A DNA stretch of 64,000 nt from Pratylenchus scribneri (taxonomy: Eukaryota; Nematoda; Chromadorea; Rhabditida; Pratylenchidae): positions 229,601 through 293,600 of the forward strand of contig JAQSEB010000191.1 of assembly GCA_030063045.1 (NCBI GenBank), in the 5' to 3' direction. The translations under genes were made by a program, and so were the position numbers. The notes beneath the pieces are model-generated. The model did not search any database. It was not told the origin of the DNA and saw nothing but the letters and a program-made list of their open reading frames with translations. Positions within the stretch are counted from its first letter, which is position 1; every line of letters begins with the position of its first letter. Positions 25,628 to 38,100 of the stretch are shown piece after piece.

Positions 25628-26329
25628 GCCTTTTGAGGATTGACCCCGTACGCCGTTGAAATATCCGCGGATGTTTGGATATAACTATATGCTAAGTAAA
25701 ATAAAAAAGTCAAAAAGAGAAAAATTTTTAATTGAATGCAGACAAATAAATAATTGTGGGTTTTTTGTTTTTTCTAATGACGAATTTATTGAATATTCTA
25801 TCTTTGGATATGATATGATATGATTATGAATTTGCAGGGATGAGTTTAGAAACCGATTCCAAGAAAAATTTTATGGGATATTTAAAAAACCGAGGATTGT
25901 ATAAAAAATTTGATGATGGTAGGCTGGGCGAAGCCTGCGCAATTAGACCTGCGGGGATATTAATTCAAAGATAATGAATATTTGAGATGAGATACCTATT
26001 TTTTTTGTCATTTTAAGATTTGATTAAAATCCCCTTTTTGATTAATGGCTTCTACTCAATTCAATTTGCCCTTTACTCTCTGCCTCTCTGCTGATTTCTT
26101 CTTGCCTCCTTCTTCAATTCTCATCACATTGACTAGGACAAAATTCAGTAAACATGATGCCCAAAAATCGATTCAATCAATCAATATGCCCTTCTCTCGG
26201 CCCAATTTTCATTTGGCCAATGCTCGGGTGTGCGCATATCCAATTGCCATGGGCAGGCTGACTTTCTTCTTTTCCTCCCTTCTTTTTGGTGCCTCTGCCA
26301 GCCAAAAGGCCACCAATTCTAGGGACAAA
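25628..26329. other. unassigned region, no gene seen
   Basis: Mixed composition, including a CCATGGCC/CCAATTGCC-rich part. Open stretches have no supporting motif, start context or splice structure. It begins directly after the word shared with ADH intron 6. Confidence 0.5.
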
Positions 26330-26780
26330 ACAGAGAAAACTCTTGGTTAAGGCAGCGGCCAAAAAGCCTAGAAAATCCCATGGCCAAAACAAAGTCAAGC
26401 CCCTTAGTTAAGCGTCCGCCAAAAGTCCATGGCCAATGGCTCACAAATGAAGGGCAAGAGTAAAGGCAAAACCTGTGTTTAAGCGGAGTAAAAGCCCAGA
26501 AAAATCCCAGGGCCAATCCCTGGTTAGGCAGCGGCAAAAAGCCAAGAACAATCCCAGGGCCAAAATATCCAATACCCAAGCTCATGGTAAAGTAATAACC
26601 AAAAAGCACAGCAAACGTAGGGCCATGGAAAAGTAAAGCCCCTTGTTTAAGTGGCAGCAAAAATCCAAAACAATTCCAGGGAAAACTATAGCCAAGCCCC
26701 CTTGTTTAAACGGTGGCCAAAAAGCCCAGCAAATGTAGGGCCAAAACAAAGCCAAGCCCTGGTCAGGCAGTGACCAAAAT
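26330..26780. repeat. degenerate ~60-bp tandem repeat
   Basis: About seven imperfect units built on GGCCAAAAAGCC…AATCCCAGGGCCAAAAC…AAGCCCC.TTGTTTAAG. Units have drifted in length and sequence; non-coding. A CG-containing variant of the words occurs in each. Confidence 0.65.
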
Positions 26781-27189
26781 GCATTGCGCGCCTGCATTCT
26801 GCCTAAATGGATTGGATGAAGAGGAGAAGATGCAATGATCAAGGCACGGATTGCCCAAAATCCGCGAATTTAAAGATAAACAATATAACTTTTAATCCGC
26901 TGCCCTTCGTCCTTTCTCAAATGTCAAATTAATTAATAAATTCTCTTATATTCATGTCAAAAATATTTGGAAAATTTTAAGTAAATATAAACAAAATTTA
27001 AAGGTTATGATTTATGAAGTGGATGGCATAATTATAGAAAAATTATACACAATGTCCACTGAAAAGGTATATGAAAATAGCGAGTTAAAAGTTAAAAATA
27101 AGAGAAAATTTATAAGAAAGTTATTGATAAATTTTATGGAAAACTACTTTGGGTAAAATAATATTATTTTTGGGATAAAAATCCATAAA

Positions 27190-27790
27190 TAATTCAGAAT
27201 ATTGCAAATTATAAATTTTTGATTTAATTAGTAATATGTAAAAATATATGCTTTTGGATATTTACGATTATTTTATTGCCACATGAGCAAACAACAACAA
27301 TTTTAATGGGCTGCTCGGAGATGTGTTTTAGTTAGTCGAGATGGACAAAAATAGATGCGCTTAAACGAAAGGGCAATTGAGCGTAATTAAGATAGGGAAT
27401 ATTTAACGTGGGAAAATTAGCTGATTAAAAGGAGAAAACTTACAAGGTTGAAATTATTATTAAGAATTTTAATTAATTAAATTTATATAAATATTTCAAA
27501 ATATTGCAATTTATGCAAATTTTTAATTTAATTATATGTATGAATATATACTTTTGGATATTTACGATTATTTTATTGCCACATGAGCAAATACCAACAA
27601 TTTTATTCGGGGTTTTGGCTGCACGATGATGTGTTCATTTTTGCATGAGAAAGGAAAAGCCGAGATGGACATAAAGAAGATGCGCTCAATGACGGGGCAA
27701 TTGAGCGTAATTAAAATGTAACGTGTATAGGATAGAAATATTTAATGGCTAAATTAGCTGATTAAAAGGGGAAAGCTTTAATATATTTAA
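27190..27790. repeat. ~300-bp tandem duplication upstream of the Ground-like gene
   Basis: Both halves contain CTTTTGGATATTTACGATTA, TTGCCACATGAGCAAA, GGGCAATTGAGCGTAATTAA and AAATTAGCTGATTAAAAGG in the same order, at ~27250–27435 and ~27550–27770. It sits 200 bp upstream of the gene start, so it could carry duplicated regulatory sequence. Confidence 0.75.
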
Positions 27791-27978
27791 TCGGGTTCAG
27801 GAAGTCATAAAATTGCGTCAGATGCGCTTTGGCTGAACATTTTGCGCAAAAAACAATTATTGTCATCGACTCTTCCTCAATCTTTATTGCTTTCACTTTC
27901 CCTTTTCCCTTTTATTCACCCGCCTTCCTAATTTGCTGGCTTTCCCAAAAATATTTGGCTTGAATAAGTTATTTAATT

Positions 27979-30900
27979 ATGCAATTTTATGCGTCAATAT
28001 TTCCTGTATTTCTCTTCTTTTTACTTCAAAATCCGGTTCACCAATTTTTCAAACTAGCCAATGGCCAATGTATTCGATTTGATCCGGCAAATTCGGCCAT
28101 CACCAAAGCTCGTTCTGCGGCAATTATTGCCGAAGCAAAAATCAGGCAAAAAATTTGTAAGTTAAATGTTTAAAATACTTTTTCTAAAAAATCTTATATT
28201 TTAACTAGAAAAATTGAAGAAGAATTGACCATTTTTAAAGTTGATAAATCAATGATAATCATTCATACTGCTAACAATTTTACTATAATATATAGTTATT
28301 TACGAAGCTTTTAGAATTTTGTGCACTAACACTCATAATTTTTGATATTCTATAATAGGCTCTTTTTATTGAGTATTTTAATAACTAAATAATTGATCAA
28401 ACATAATTAACCAGAAAGTTAAGACCAAATTGATGAAAAATTGCCAAATTGTGGTCAAATTTTTGCTTTTTGATTATTGCTTTTTGGGACTTTCAATGAA
28501 TTAATTAATTCATTTCCTAATAACTTATCTTAAATAAGTGCTTTAAATCCCTAATTTGCTTATTTTAAATTTAAATTAGTGTCTTGAGATGATCTTAAAT
28601 TAGTCAAATTTAAATTCAATTGCAAAAATAGAATATAAAATTCAACTATGCAAATTTAATTCCAACTTTTCTTAATTAATTAGTTTTTTTCGTAATGAAT
28701 TTATAATTTTCCTTTATAATATAAAAAATTTGATTTATTTAATAAATTTATATTTACATCATTTACACAGTTCCATTCAAAAAACAAATTAATAACAATT
28801 ATGTTCAACTGTTGCCACCGGCTGACAAACTGGTTTTTATCAAACATGACAAGCGCATCAAAAGGGTCGGCTTTCCGGTCGCTCCGATTGTTCCAATTTT
28901 TCCTGCCACTGGCGGTGGAGGCGGAGGAGGCGGGGGAGGAAGCAATGGAGGCGGTGGTGGCACGAATGTCGGATATTATAATTCAGGCGGCGGATATGGA
29001 TCAAATTATGTGCCATCGTCTGGGACAAATTTTGGCAGTAATTATAATTATGGCAGAGGATCCGGATCCGGAACAGATTATGGTGGAAACAATAATTATG
29101 GTCGAACATTTGAGCAACGTTCGTTTTTTCTTATATATTTGCTTTTTTTATTTGATAGTTGGTATCTTTTTGAAATAAAATAATCAATATTAACTTTAAT
29201 CATTTTTAATTTTTAATCTAATTTAAATTGATAAAAAAATATTTAAATAAATTCTTAAATGTAGCGTCAAGAAGAAAATATATATTTTTTTCTAATAGAA
29301 ATAGAACCCACTCTATGTATATTTTAAACTTACTATTTAATCTCTAATAGTATTTCAGCCCATCGAAAATTTTATAATTGAAATTTTGAATGAAATTAAA
29401 CCGAAATTGAGAAATTTTCCTTAAAAAGTTCTAAGAAAAAATAAAAGATCAATCTATAATTGAAGCCCTCCCTGTGGTGGCTCTGAAAAATAGTAGCCCA
29501 TGAGCTTTCATTAGAAAATTCAATATTCACTTTTTTAAGCTAATATTCCTACAATTTTTTTTTATTTTTAGCTGCTCCAAATTTCCAACAAACACAAAAT
29601 GAATTTCAGCCAAATGTGCAAACAAATGAACAACAACAAAACTTTGTTCCCCAAGAACAATTTCAACAACAACAACAATTTCAACAGCCTCAAGAACAAA
29701 TAAATCCTGAGGCCGAAGAATTTGGCCAACAGCAATTTCAAAATCAACCGCCACCTCAACAAATTCAGCCAATTCAACCTCCTCCGGCACCAATTCAGCC
29801 TCCACTGGCACAAATTCCACCCTCAACATTGCCACCTTTACTTCGGCCACCGTTGCCTGCTCCTTCACAACCACCGATTTTCCGCCCAATTTCCTCGCTT
29901 CCACCATCTTTTCGGACAACTGCACGTCCGGAAATTTCATCAGCTGAAAGTAATCGGTGTGAACTGTTGCGTTATCCATTGCCTGAATGTTATACGGATG
30001 ATTCAAATATGATGTGCTGCAATCCGGAGGCAAGTTTCAGATGATATTTTAATTTGGAAAAATTGAGAAAATAAATTTTTGACTAACTAAATAAATCTAA
30101 AAATTAAAAGTAAAATTTACACTTGTTAAATATATTTTTAATAGTTCATGTTTTAAAATGTTATCTATTCGAAAACTTCATCCTATTAATTCATATGCAA
30201 ATTTGTTTAATTAAGAAAATAAATAGGAGAAATATTATAAAAAATAGACCATTCATTTTTAAGCATTAATATTATGGAAAAATAATTAATTAAAGGATTT
30301 ATTAAATTTTTATTTATTATAAAATATTGAAATGAAACACATTTACAATCAGCAAAATTTGTAACTTTTTGATTATCAATGTAGAGTAGAGACTAAATTT
30401 TTATGCCTATTTAAGTTTTTTTTTGGTAATTTGACTAGAATGTTTCGTAGACCCCTCAAAATCGGCAATTTTTGGTATATATTGCATTTTTATTACAATA
30501 AAATTTTCTCTTAAAAAATGTATGTAATTAAATACGTAAATTGATCAAATTACTTCAAAAAAATGAAATAAATGCTCTAAAAACTTATATTTTGCTTTTC
30601 TCTTCAGATCTGACATCTGATATATGAATGCATAAAAATAAAAATGGATCAAATCAAAACCTAAAAATTCCCAATATAGATAATTTTAATACCCAAATCT
30701 TTTATCCGTTATTCACTTTTCTCAAATCCAAATTCACAGGTTGAGGACACAATTCATGATGCATATCAACAATTGGTAGATGAAAGGGGCGAAGATCAAT
30801 TCCATAGGTATGAATTTTGAATTCTTTCGAATGCGGGTAATAAGGGTATAAATTACCAAAACAGATGCAATCTTCAAACAATTGCCAATCGGATCCAACA

Positions 30901-32892
30901 AATGAATGAGGCAAAATTCAATTCAACTTTTGAGGTGATCGTTGGCATTAGTGATTTTGCCAGTCGAAGTCATTTTTGGCATAATTATGTGTGCAAAATT
31001 GAACGCGATGGACGGTCAGTAAATTTTTTCAATTTATTTGAAATGTATAAATAAATGAATTAGAATATTATTAAGATAGCAATTTTCACTTACTAAATCA
31101 ATCTTTAATCTCCGGTTTAGACTTTTTAATATGCAGAATTTCTCATTTTTAGACTGAAATTTTTTTAAGGTATATACTTTTAAAAATCCCTATAGGGAAT
31201 AAAATAAATTTAAACCCTCAAAAATTGGTAAAATTTGGGTCTCACTCCCTAATTAGTGAACATTTTTGAACAAATTTATAGTGGATTTTGTAGAGCTTTA
31301 AGGAATTAAGATAATTTTATAAAAAAAAAACTATGGGTCCTCAAAATTTTAATAAAGATTATTAGAAAATAGATTAATAAAAAAAACCATATAAGGTGTA
31401 ATTTTCTTTTTATTTCAATTTACTAATCCAATATTTTAAAATTTATTTCTGCGCTTTTCACTTTAAAATTAAATCCAAATTCCAACCATTTTTGCAGTTA
31501 TATTCTGGCTTATGCCACCGCTAGAGTCGGTGATAATGACGGCAGCCCTGTGGAAGGGGATACCGCTAATGATGAAGGGAAAGAAGGGCAGCAAAAAGGC
31601 ACAGAAAATGCCGCCGAACAAAATGGACAAAATGGCGAGGATTCGGGAATTGATGAAGGGAAAGAAGGAGAACAAGAATTACCGAATAATGAATCAGCGG
31701 GTGATTATGATGAAGACGAATCGGAGGAAAATAAAAAGGAGAGCGAAGAGAAGAATGGAAGTGAAGAAGGACGAGGAGGAAATAAAGGAGGTAATGCAAA
31801 TTCCGGAATATCAAGATAAAGGTGTTAATAATTTGCATGCTTGTTTTAGGATTTTTATTTTTTAATTAGACAACTATGGGTTTAACGTTTGAAAAGTAGA
31901 TTTATGCATTACTAGAGATGCTAAAATTAGGCTCAATGAAAATTAAAAATTGAGATTGGGAAATTTTTACAAAACAGAAAATAAAGAAATCGAAACTAAA
32001 CAATAATTAAACCGAAAATCGTGGGATTTAAATATCCCTAATTAAGATCCAAATTAATTATACAAAAATTATTTATTTTTAAAATTCGAATGAAAACAAA
32101 ACTGGTTTATTCAAAGTCTTTTACGGTTTCAGAAAATTGCTGAAATTTAAAATTGAAATTGAGAATTTTCGCTTTTAAAAATACGTTACTCAAAATCTTT
32201 TTTTCGAACATATCGGTTTGAAAATCCTCTTTTCATTTTTTAAAAGTCACTTATCGAATTAGGTTTCTCCTATTTTCTGTTATTTTGAGCAACTGACAAC
32301 TTCAGTTTAAATTTGAACAATTTTCTCAAAACAAAACTGACTTTAAGCAACCCTATCTAAAATTGAAAATAAGAGAATTCGAACCGAGAATTTTTCAAAT
32401 ACCGAAACCGGATTTTAAACAGAAACCTTTATAAAACCGACTTAATCAATCCTAGATGGGCTAAACACTCACTTACGGTTAATGGGAATTGTCTTACATA
32501 TTTATTTTAAGCTAAAAGGAGTGAAAATTCTTAAACAAACTCAATATTTAGGCAAGAAAGCGTCTGTTGGCCGAGGCGGAATAATAAAAGGAAATGAGGC
32601 TATCCAAAATAGAGAAGGAGAAGGAATTTCACCAGCAGCAGAACAAGGCCAACCGCAAAATAACTTTGACGGGGGCAGAACTGTGAGCGAGGCAATCATC
32701 CATGCAATTCACCGAGGACCCGGTAGCAGCCTTGGCATTGATAATCGGCCGGAAACCGGCGGATCTACAAGAAACAGAGGCAAACCATCAACAGGGCCTG
32801 TAACCAGGAACAGAGGAGGGTCATCAAGAGGAAAAGTAAACAATTGTCAAAATGGCTTCGATTCTTCGGCAATCGAAGGCAGAAAATGCTGA
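27979..32892 (+). CDS. Ground-like domain protein (hedgehog-related, nematode type)
   Basis: Seven exons: 27979–28156, 28771–29118, 29572–30029, 30740–30807, 30865–31014, 31498–31790, 32552–32892 (611 aa). Exon 1 encodes a signal peptide (MQFYASIFPVFLFFLL). Exon 2 ends in a Gly/Tyr/Asn-rich run; exon 3 is Gln/Pro-rich and enters the conserved domain (SNRCELLRYPLPECYTDDS, MMCCNPE). Exons 4–5 complete it (VEDTIHDAYQQL, NLQTIANRIQQMNEAKFNS, FEVIVGISDFASRSHFWHNYVCK, YILAYATAR). This matches the Ground-like pattern of paired Cys with VCK near the end. Secreted; such proteins are linked to cuticle and epithelial matrices. The C-terminal 250 residues are acidic, then Gly/Arg/Asn-rich. Intron 3 (30030–30739) is GC–AG, with donor GAG|GCAAGT. 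If intron 6 were retained, the protein would end at 31819. Confidence 0.88.
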
Positions 32893-34781
32893 ATGTTTCG
32901 AAGATAAAACTGTAAAGATTAATTATACTGGCCTTATTTGACAATTTTATTGTAAAAATTATGTATTAATTTTTATTTATTTATTTGGAATGTAAAATTG
33001 CTCAGCCTATTGTCTAATGTTAAAATATTAATATTATAACTAATAATATTATAATTTTTTGCCAAAATAATCTGCAGAATTCATAATCCATTTAAAACTG
33101 AATTTAGAGACCATCAAATCCTAAAAATTTGACATTGATGGAAATTGACAAATTCATTTATGGCCAAATTCAATAGGCCAATTATTGCACAAGTGACACC
33201 AGCAAAATTGCAAATTCTTTATACTCTCAAAAATCCAATAAAAATATTTGCCAGAGAAAGAGAAATCATCTCGTGCGCGAAGTCCATCTCCCTTTCCTTT
33301 ATGGAAGGGAAATGCCATCGCTACTCTTCTTAAATGAAATGCGGTTTTCAAATTAAGGAAACTATGCTGAAATATCTAAATAAAAGCTTTGATATCAAAA
33401 GCCTAAATGTTTTCTTTTAAATTTTAGGGGAAAATGTTGTTGTTACTGAATATTTCTTTATCTATTATGAATAAAAACCGGCAAAATGCTTTCTGCTGGA
33501 TTCCGGACTGGATTTTCCCTAAATTTCATGCTGGACTGGATCCGGTGCTGGATAATCCATCAAAATCCCGCAAAATCCACCGCTGGATCCAGTCCCGCGC
33601 CGGTCTCATTATGAAGGATTTAGAAATGCCGCCTGAGCTGCTGCCTGCTGGCAGCTAGAAGGCACGTGAAAAAATTGGGTGCGTAAAAGGGTGGCATTCG
33701 CGCGCACCGCGCAGACAGCAAGCAGGGGAGCGAGGGTTTATTATAGTTTGAGATATTAAATCAGCAGGGGAAATTGGCCCCTTTTTCTAAGGCCTTCGGA
33801 TGGATTTCGGTTGGATCTAACGGCATTTTTGGGCAGTGTTTTGGGATCCAAAATCGAATCCTTTAATTTCCTCTCTGTATCTATACCTATCCAATACCGA
33901 CCCCCGAAGTGTCGATACATTACAATTGGACGATGACGATAACAGTTGTAGCTCATTAAGTTCTAACCAAATATTAATGTTGGTATCAAATTAAAGAGTG
34001 CAATTCTGGCTATCAATTGATACTTAATTTATTTGGTTTAGTTCAGAAATAGCAGAGTTGTACCTTAAAAAACATTAAATAAGACTACTATTGTAAATTT
34101 GCAAAAGAGTTTTTCGAACATAATTCCACCAAATCTTTACTAATTCAAATAAATTTTATATCAATCATAGCCAGAAGTGCGCTCTTATTGATATGAAAAA
34201 AAATTAAAATCGGTTTAGCCCTTAATTAGCTACAACCGCCGTCGCCCGGTTGGGATGTCACCCAGCAGTTGTCCGCGTCCCGAAATTCTGCCCCCTGTGT
34301 TGCGTACTGATAGCCAAGCGAAAATATTTTGAGAGAAATCGCGTAAAAGGCTGCAATCGCGCGCCTCTCGCGCAGACAGCAAGCAAACATTGGAGCGAGC
34401 GTTTATTATAGTTTGAGATTTTAAATCAGCAAGGGGAAATTGGTCCCTTATCTGAGCTCTTGGATGGATATCGGATGAAGCTAACAGCAATTTTCAGTGC
34501 TGTTTTTATTTTAAGCATTGTTGTGTGGATCTAAAATCGAACCTTCGAAGAACCCTTCAATTTCTTCTCTGTACTTTCCCTCACCCCCCCCCCCCCCCCC
34601 TTATTTTCCTTATCCCCACCCCCTACTCCCTATTTTGTTTTTTCTGCGCGGATTTACCTCTCCTCTTCTTAAAATGGGCTTTTATATAAAGAAGCTCTTG
34701 ATAGGCCAATTCCATCATAAATTATTCACTCAAACAAACCAAAGCTTCTTTACAAAATTCCGTCGACAAATTATAAAAAAA
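32893..34781. other. intergenic region with repeated GC-rich segments
   Basis: Contains the direct repeat described at 33680–34575, a CTGGATCC-rich patch near 33500–33600 (GGACTGGATTTTCC, CTGGACTGGATCCGG), and a poly-C tract at ~34585–34600. I see no gene. GC content is clearly higher than elsewhere in the window. Confidence 0.55.
33680..34575. repeat. ~230-bp direct repeat, two diverged copies
   Basis: Copy 1 ~33680–33890 and copy 2 ~34332–34575 share GCGTAAAAGG, GCGCAGACAGCAAGCA, GCGAG(G)GTTTATTATAGTTTGA, AAATCAGCA…GGGGAAATTGG, ATCCAAAATCGAA and TTTAATTTCCTCTCTGTA-like words in order. The family is not recognised. The CG-rich head is unlike the surrounding DNA. Confidence 0.75.
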
Positions 34782-34833
34782 ATGCATTTTATAATTACCC
34801 TATGCCAATTGCTATTATTGCTCTGTGTTGGAG
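34782..34833 (+). CDS. possible alternative first exon (signal peptide) of the M13 gene
   Basis: ATG at 34782 reads MHFIITLCQLLLLLCVG and meets a GGTGATTT donor in phase 1. It could splice to the exon at 35352, as the exon at 35118–35304 does. Either could be the real start, or this could be a chance open stretch. No other partner exon is seen. Confidence 0.3.
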
Positions 34834-35117
34834 GTGATTTGTTATAATTTTTTATAGAATTATATTATTTTTCTATAATTGATACTTCTTTAATTCGTTA
34901 CCATAAATGTTCTTTAATTCCCCACTCTAATAATTCCCCGTCCTCGACTTTAAGGACCCATAGCTCCTCTAATCAGGGTGGACTTAAAAATTTTTTTCGA
35001 AATTTTTAATTCACTAAAGTTTTATAAAATCCATTATAATTCGTTTAAAGATGTCCATAAATTAAGGAATTAAACCACAAAATTTCCCAATTTTTGAGGT
35101 TTTAAAAATAATTCGAT

Positions 35118-38100
35118 ATGGGGATTTTAAAGGAGCATTTTCGGTATTTTATATTAATTTTAGTTATTCTCAATGGAAACATTGCCAATGCAATGGGAAT
35201 CGCTGCCGATGATCAAAAAAATGAACAAAATATCCCAATTAATCAAAATGAAATTGAAAATTTATATGTCAAAAATAATTCAGCCAGCATTTCGGATAAT
35301 AAAAGTATTTATATTTTTTGATAACAAAAACACATTTTAAAATTTATTTAGAAGAGCCAACCAAAAATGAGAAAATAAATGCCATAAATCGAGGCAAAAG
35401 AGCCATTATTGAAAGTCAAGAAGACTCACTAACATCAAAATCATCAGAAACATCAAATCGGTCAAAACAAATTGTAAAGCACAAAGGAAGGAAAAATTTA
35501 AATGGCAGTGGCGGCAAAAATGGTGGAGGGGTACAAAAAGTGCAAAAGTTTGGTTTCATGGGCAGGATCGGCGTCGTCCTTGTGTTCACATTGACAATTT
35601 TGTCATTTTTTCAACCAGTTTTCTTGGTTTTCAAACCGGTTCGGCAACAAGGTTAGTTGTTGAGTTTTTTTTTATTAGAGAATTGTGAAAATTAATAATA
35701 ATTAGTTGTGAAGCTTCTAAATTAGAAAAATGGGTTTAGAAAACTTCATTTTTTACCAAATAGCCAAACTTCATTAGTCCCCTTCCTCAATGTCATGGAT
35801 GGAATCAGCCGGCATATAACCCATCAAAATCAAAATCCATGGCCATAAATGCTGCCTTTTTCTCTTCAAAAAAAAGAGAAATGGACGAGGACGAGGGATC
35901 ACATCCATCCAAATCCATGGCCATAATTTTGGCCCATTTCTACTACCAAAAAAAAAGGCAAATGATTGCGCGCGCGACCATTCTTTTTCTCTGATAGATT
36001 TCTTTTCTTAGTTATACAAGGGAAGAGAATTTGTATTGTTGGCATTCGAAATTCGAACTCATCAATAGTGATGTGTCAATTACGGAGTTTGCTCCAGAGA
36101 CGGAGTCAGCAGGAGTTCGGAATCGGAGTCCGAAATTCCTGAAGTCAGACTCCGGAGTCAAGAGTGCGAGTCAGAAAATTGAACGACTCCGGAATTACAG
36201 CCGACTCCTTTTTAAAGAAATTAATTTTTATAATTTCAAATATTTTTAAAATAATCACTAGAGCACAGATTTATATACACCGAAAAGTGACAATATATGC
36301 GCATATATATATGCACCAAAAAGGCCAAAATATGCAGCGAATATGCCAAAAAATTATCAAAATATGCACAAAATTAAATTATTTTTTTTATATTAAAAGT
36401 CAAAAATTGATAAAAAAAAAAATTTATTAATCGCAAAAATTACTCATTCTATTATTTAAAATTGCAAAAAATATAAATTTCGAAAAATTTTATGCTTTTG
36501 AAAAAATGTTGAATATCACATTTCAGGGAAAATTTTTCCCTTTCATTTTTTACAATTTTTAGTCAAAGTAAAGAAATTTTTTCCAAAAATACTATTCTAA
36601 TGTAAATTTTTTGTAAATTTTCCCAAAAAATTAACAAAATAAAATTTTTTTCTTAAAAATTCCGAAAATTTCATTAAAAATTGTCAAAAATTCTGAAATT
36701 TTGGGAAAATAACCGGTTCAAAATCATTTTTTGAATGTAAAAACATTTTTTACAAATTCCCCAATGCTGTGCATATCCGCACACAAAATATGCAATTTCA
36801 TAAAAATCCGGTCTCTAATAATCACATATTTCTTATACGCTTTTTCAATTTTTCCCCAGTTGAATATAATGTGCCTTTTTATGGCGCCAATCAAAATTTT
36901 CCATCACCGACGGAATATTCGCAAGCAGATTTGAAGTCATTGGGCCTTAAATTGGAATGCACTCCAACGGGATCGAATCGAAAAGTGAAGGAAAGATTTG
37001 TTTGGAATTGTGCCACAACCGTGGAATTGGACATGGAAAATGAATACAAAATTGTGGCAAGTATGGAAAATGATCCAGAAAAACTGATTGAATTGGATGA
37101 TTTCAATTTGGACAGTTGCCAAAGAGGTTCTTATTAATTTAATAATATAGTATAGAGTGGAAAATTGATATGAAAAAAATTAAAAGCCATTTTTTAAATA
37201 TTCAAAAATTTCATAAAAATTAATGAAATATAAATACCTAAAAGTGCTGATAATAATCACCATTTTGTCCAATTTAAATATGAGAATTCGGTAAATCCAA
37301 TGAAAAAATTTTTTGAAAATACTACAAATTCGTTAATTATTATTCCATAATTTTAATTTTTTCTATAATAATTTAAATTATTAAATTTATTTTTCATTAT
37401 TAAAGACATAAATTTACAAAATGCCGTGTATGGAAAAGAAACGAAAAAAAGTTGCCATAAAATGATGAAAATACCTAAAAATATTTCGGAAGAATTGGAA
37501 AAAGACAATGGAAATGAATTAGGTGGTACACGAAGAAAATTACTTCAAAGCGGTGAATTTTTCATTTCTCTTTTCATTTGGTGGAATAGGGGAGGAAATA
37601 ATGGTACATTTTAGTTAAAATTTTTTTACTTAAATATAAAAAATTTTCTGCCCGGTATAAACCAATTATTTATTATATTAACTAAGTTTTAAAATTTTTC
37701 ATCCTATCTTTTTTATTGTCTAACATTGCAATTTTAGGTGTAACCAATTATAATAATGATGATATATTGAGTCGATATGCAGATTATGGCGTCGAATTCA
37801 ATAAATTTTCTATTTCAAATGGTATGTTTTTTTTAAATAATTGACTAACAAAGTAAAGTTTTTTGCATTTGAAATAGGGAAATATTTAAAATGGCGAAAA
37901 AAACAATTGAAAATTGTGAAAAGTTTTCAACGGTTTAGCCCAAAATTCACCAACTATATAAGTCGCATCGATTGGTATAAAATTTGTCATGGTTTAATTG
38001 ATTTTGAACCAAACCCCATAAAATGGTTTATGTGGTTTCTTTAAAACCCTTAATTTTTGATCAAACTACACAAAATATATACGAAACGACGCGTCTTGAC

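Noticed and set aside
26045..26842. Several overlapping open frames between the hAT element and the Ground-like gene
   Set aside because: They follow a degenerate tandem repeat and GGCC-rich words, and lack splice sites and recognisable motifs.
33434..33658. Open frame rich in GLDP/WIQSRAG words
   Set aside because: It comes from a CTGGATCC word repeat; no domain, leader or partner exon.
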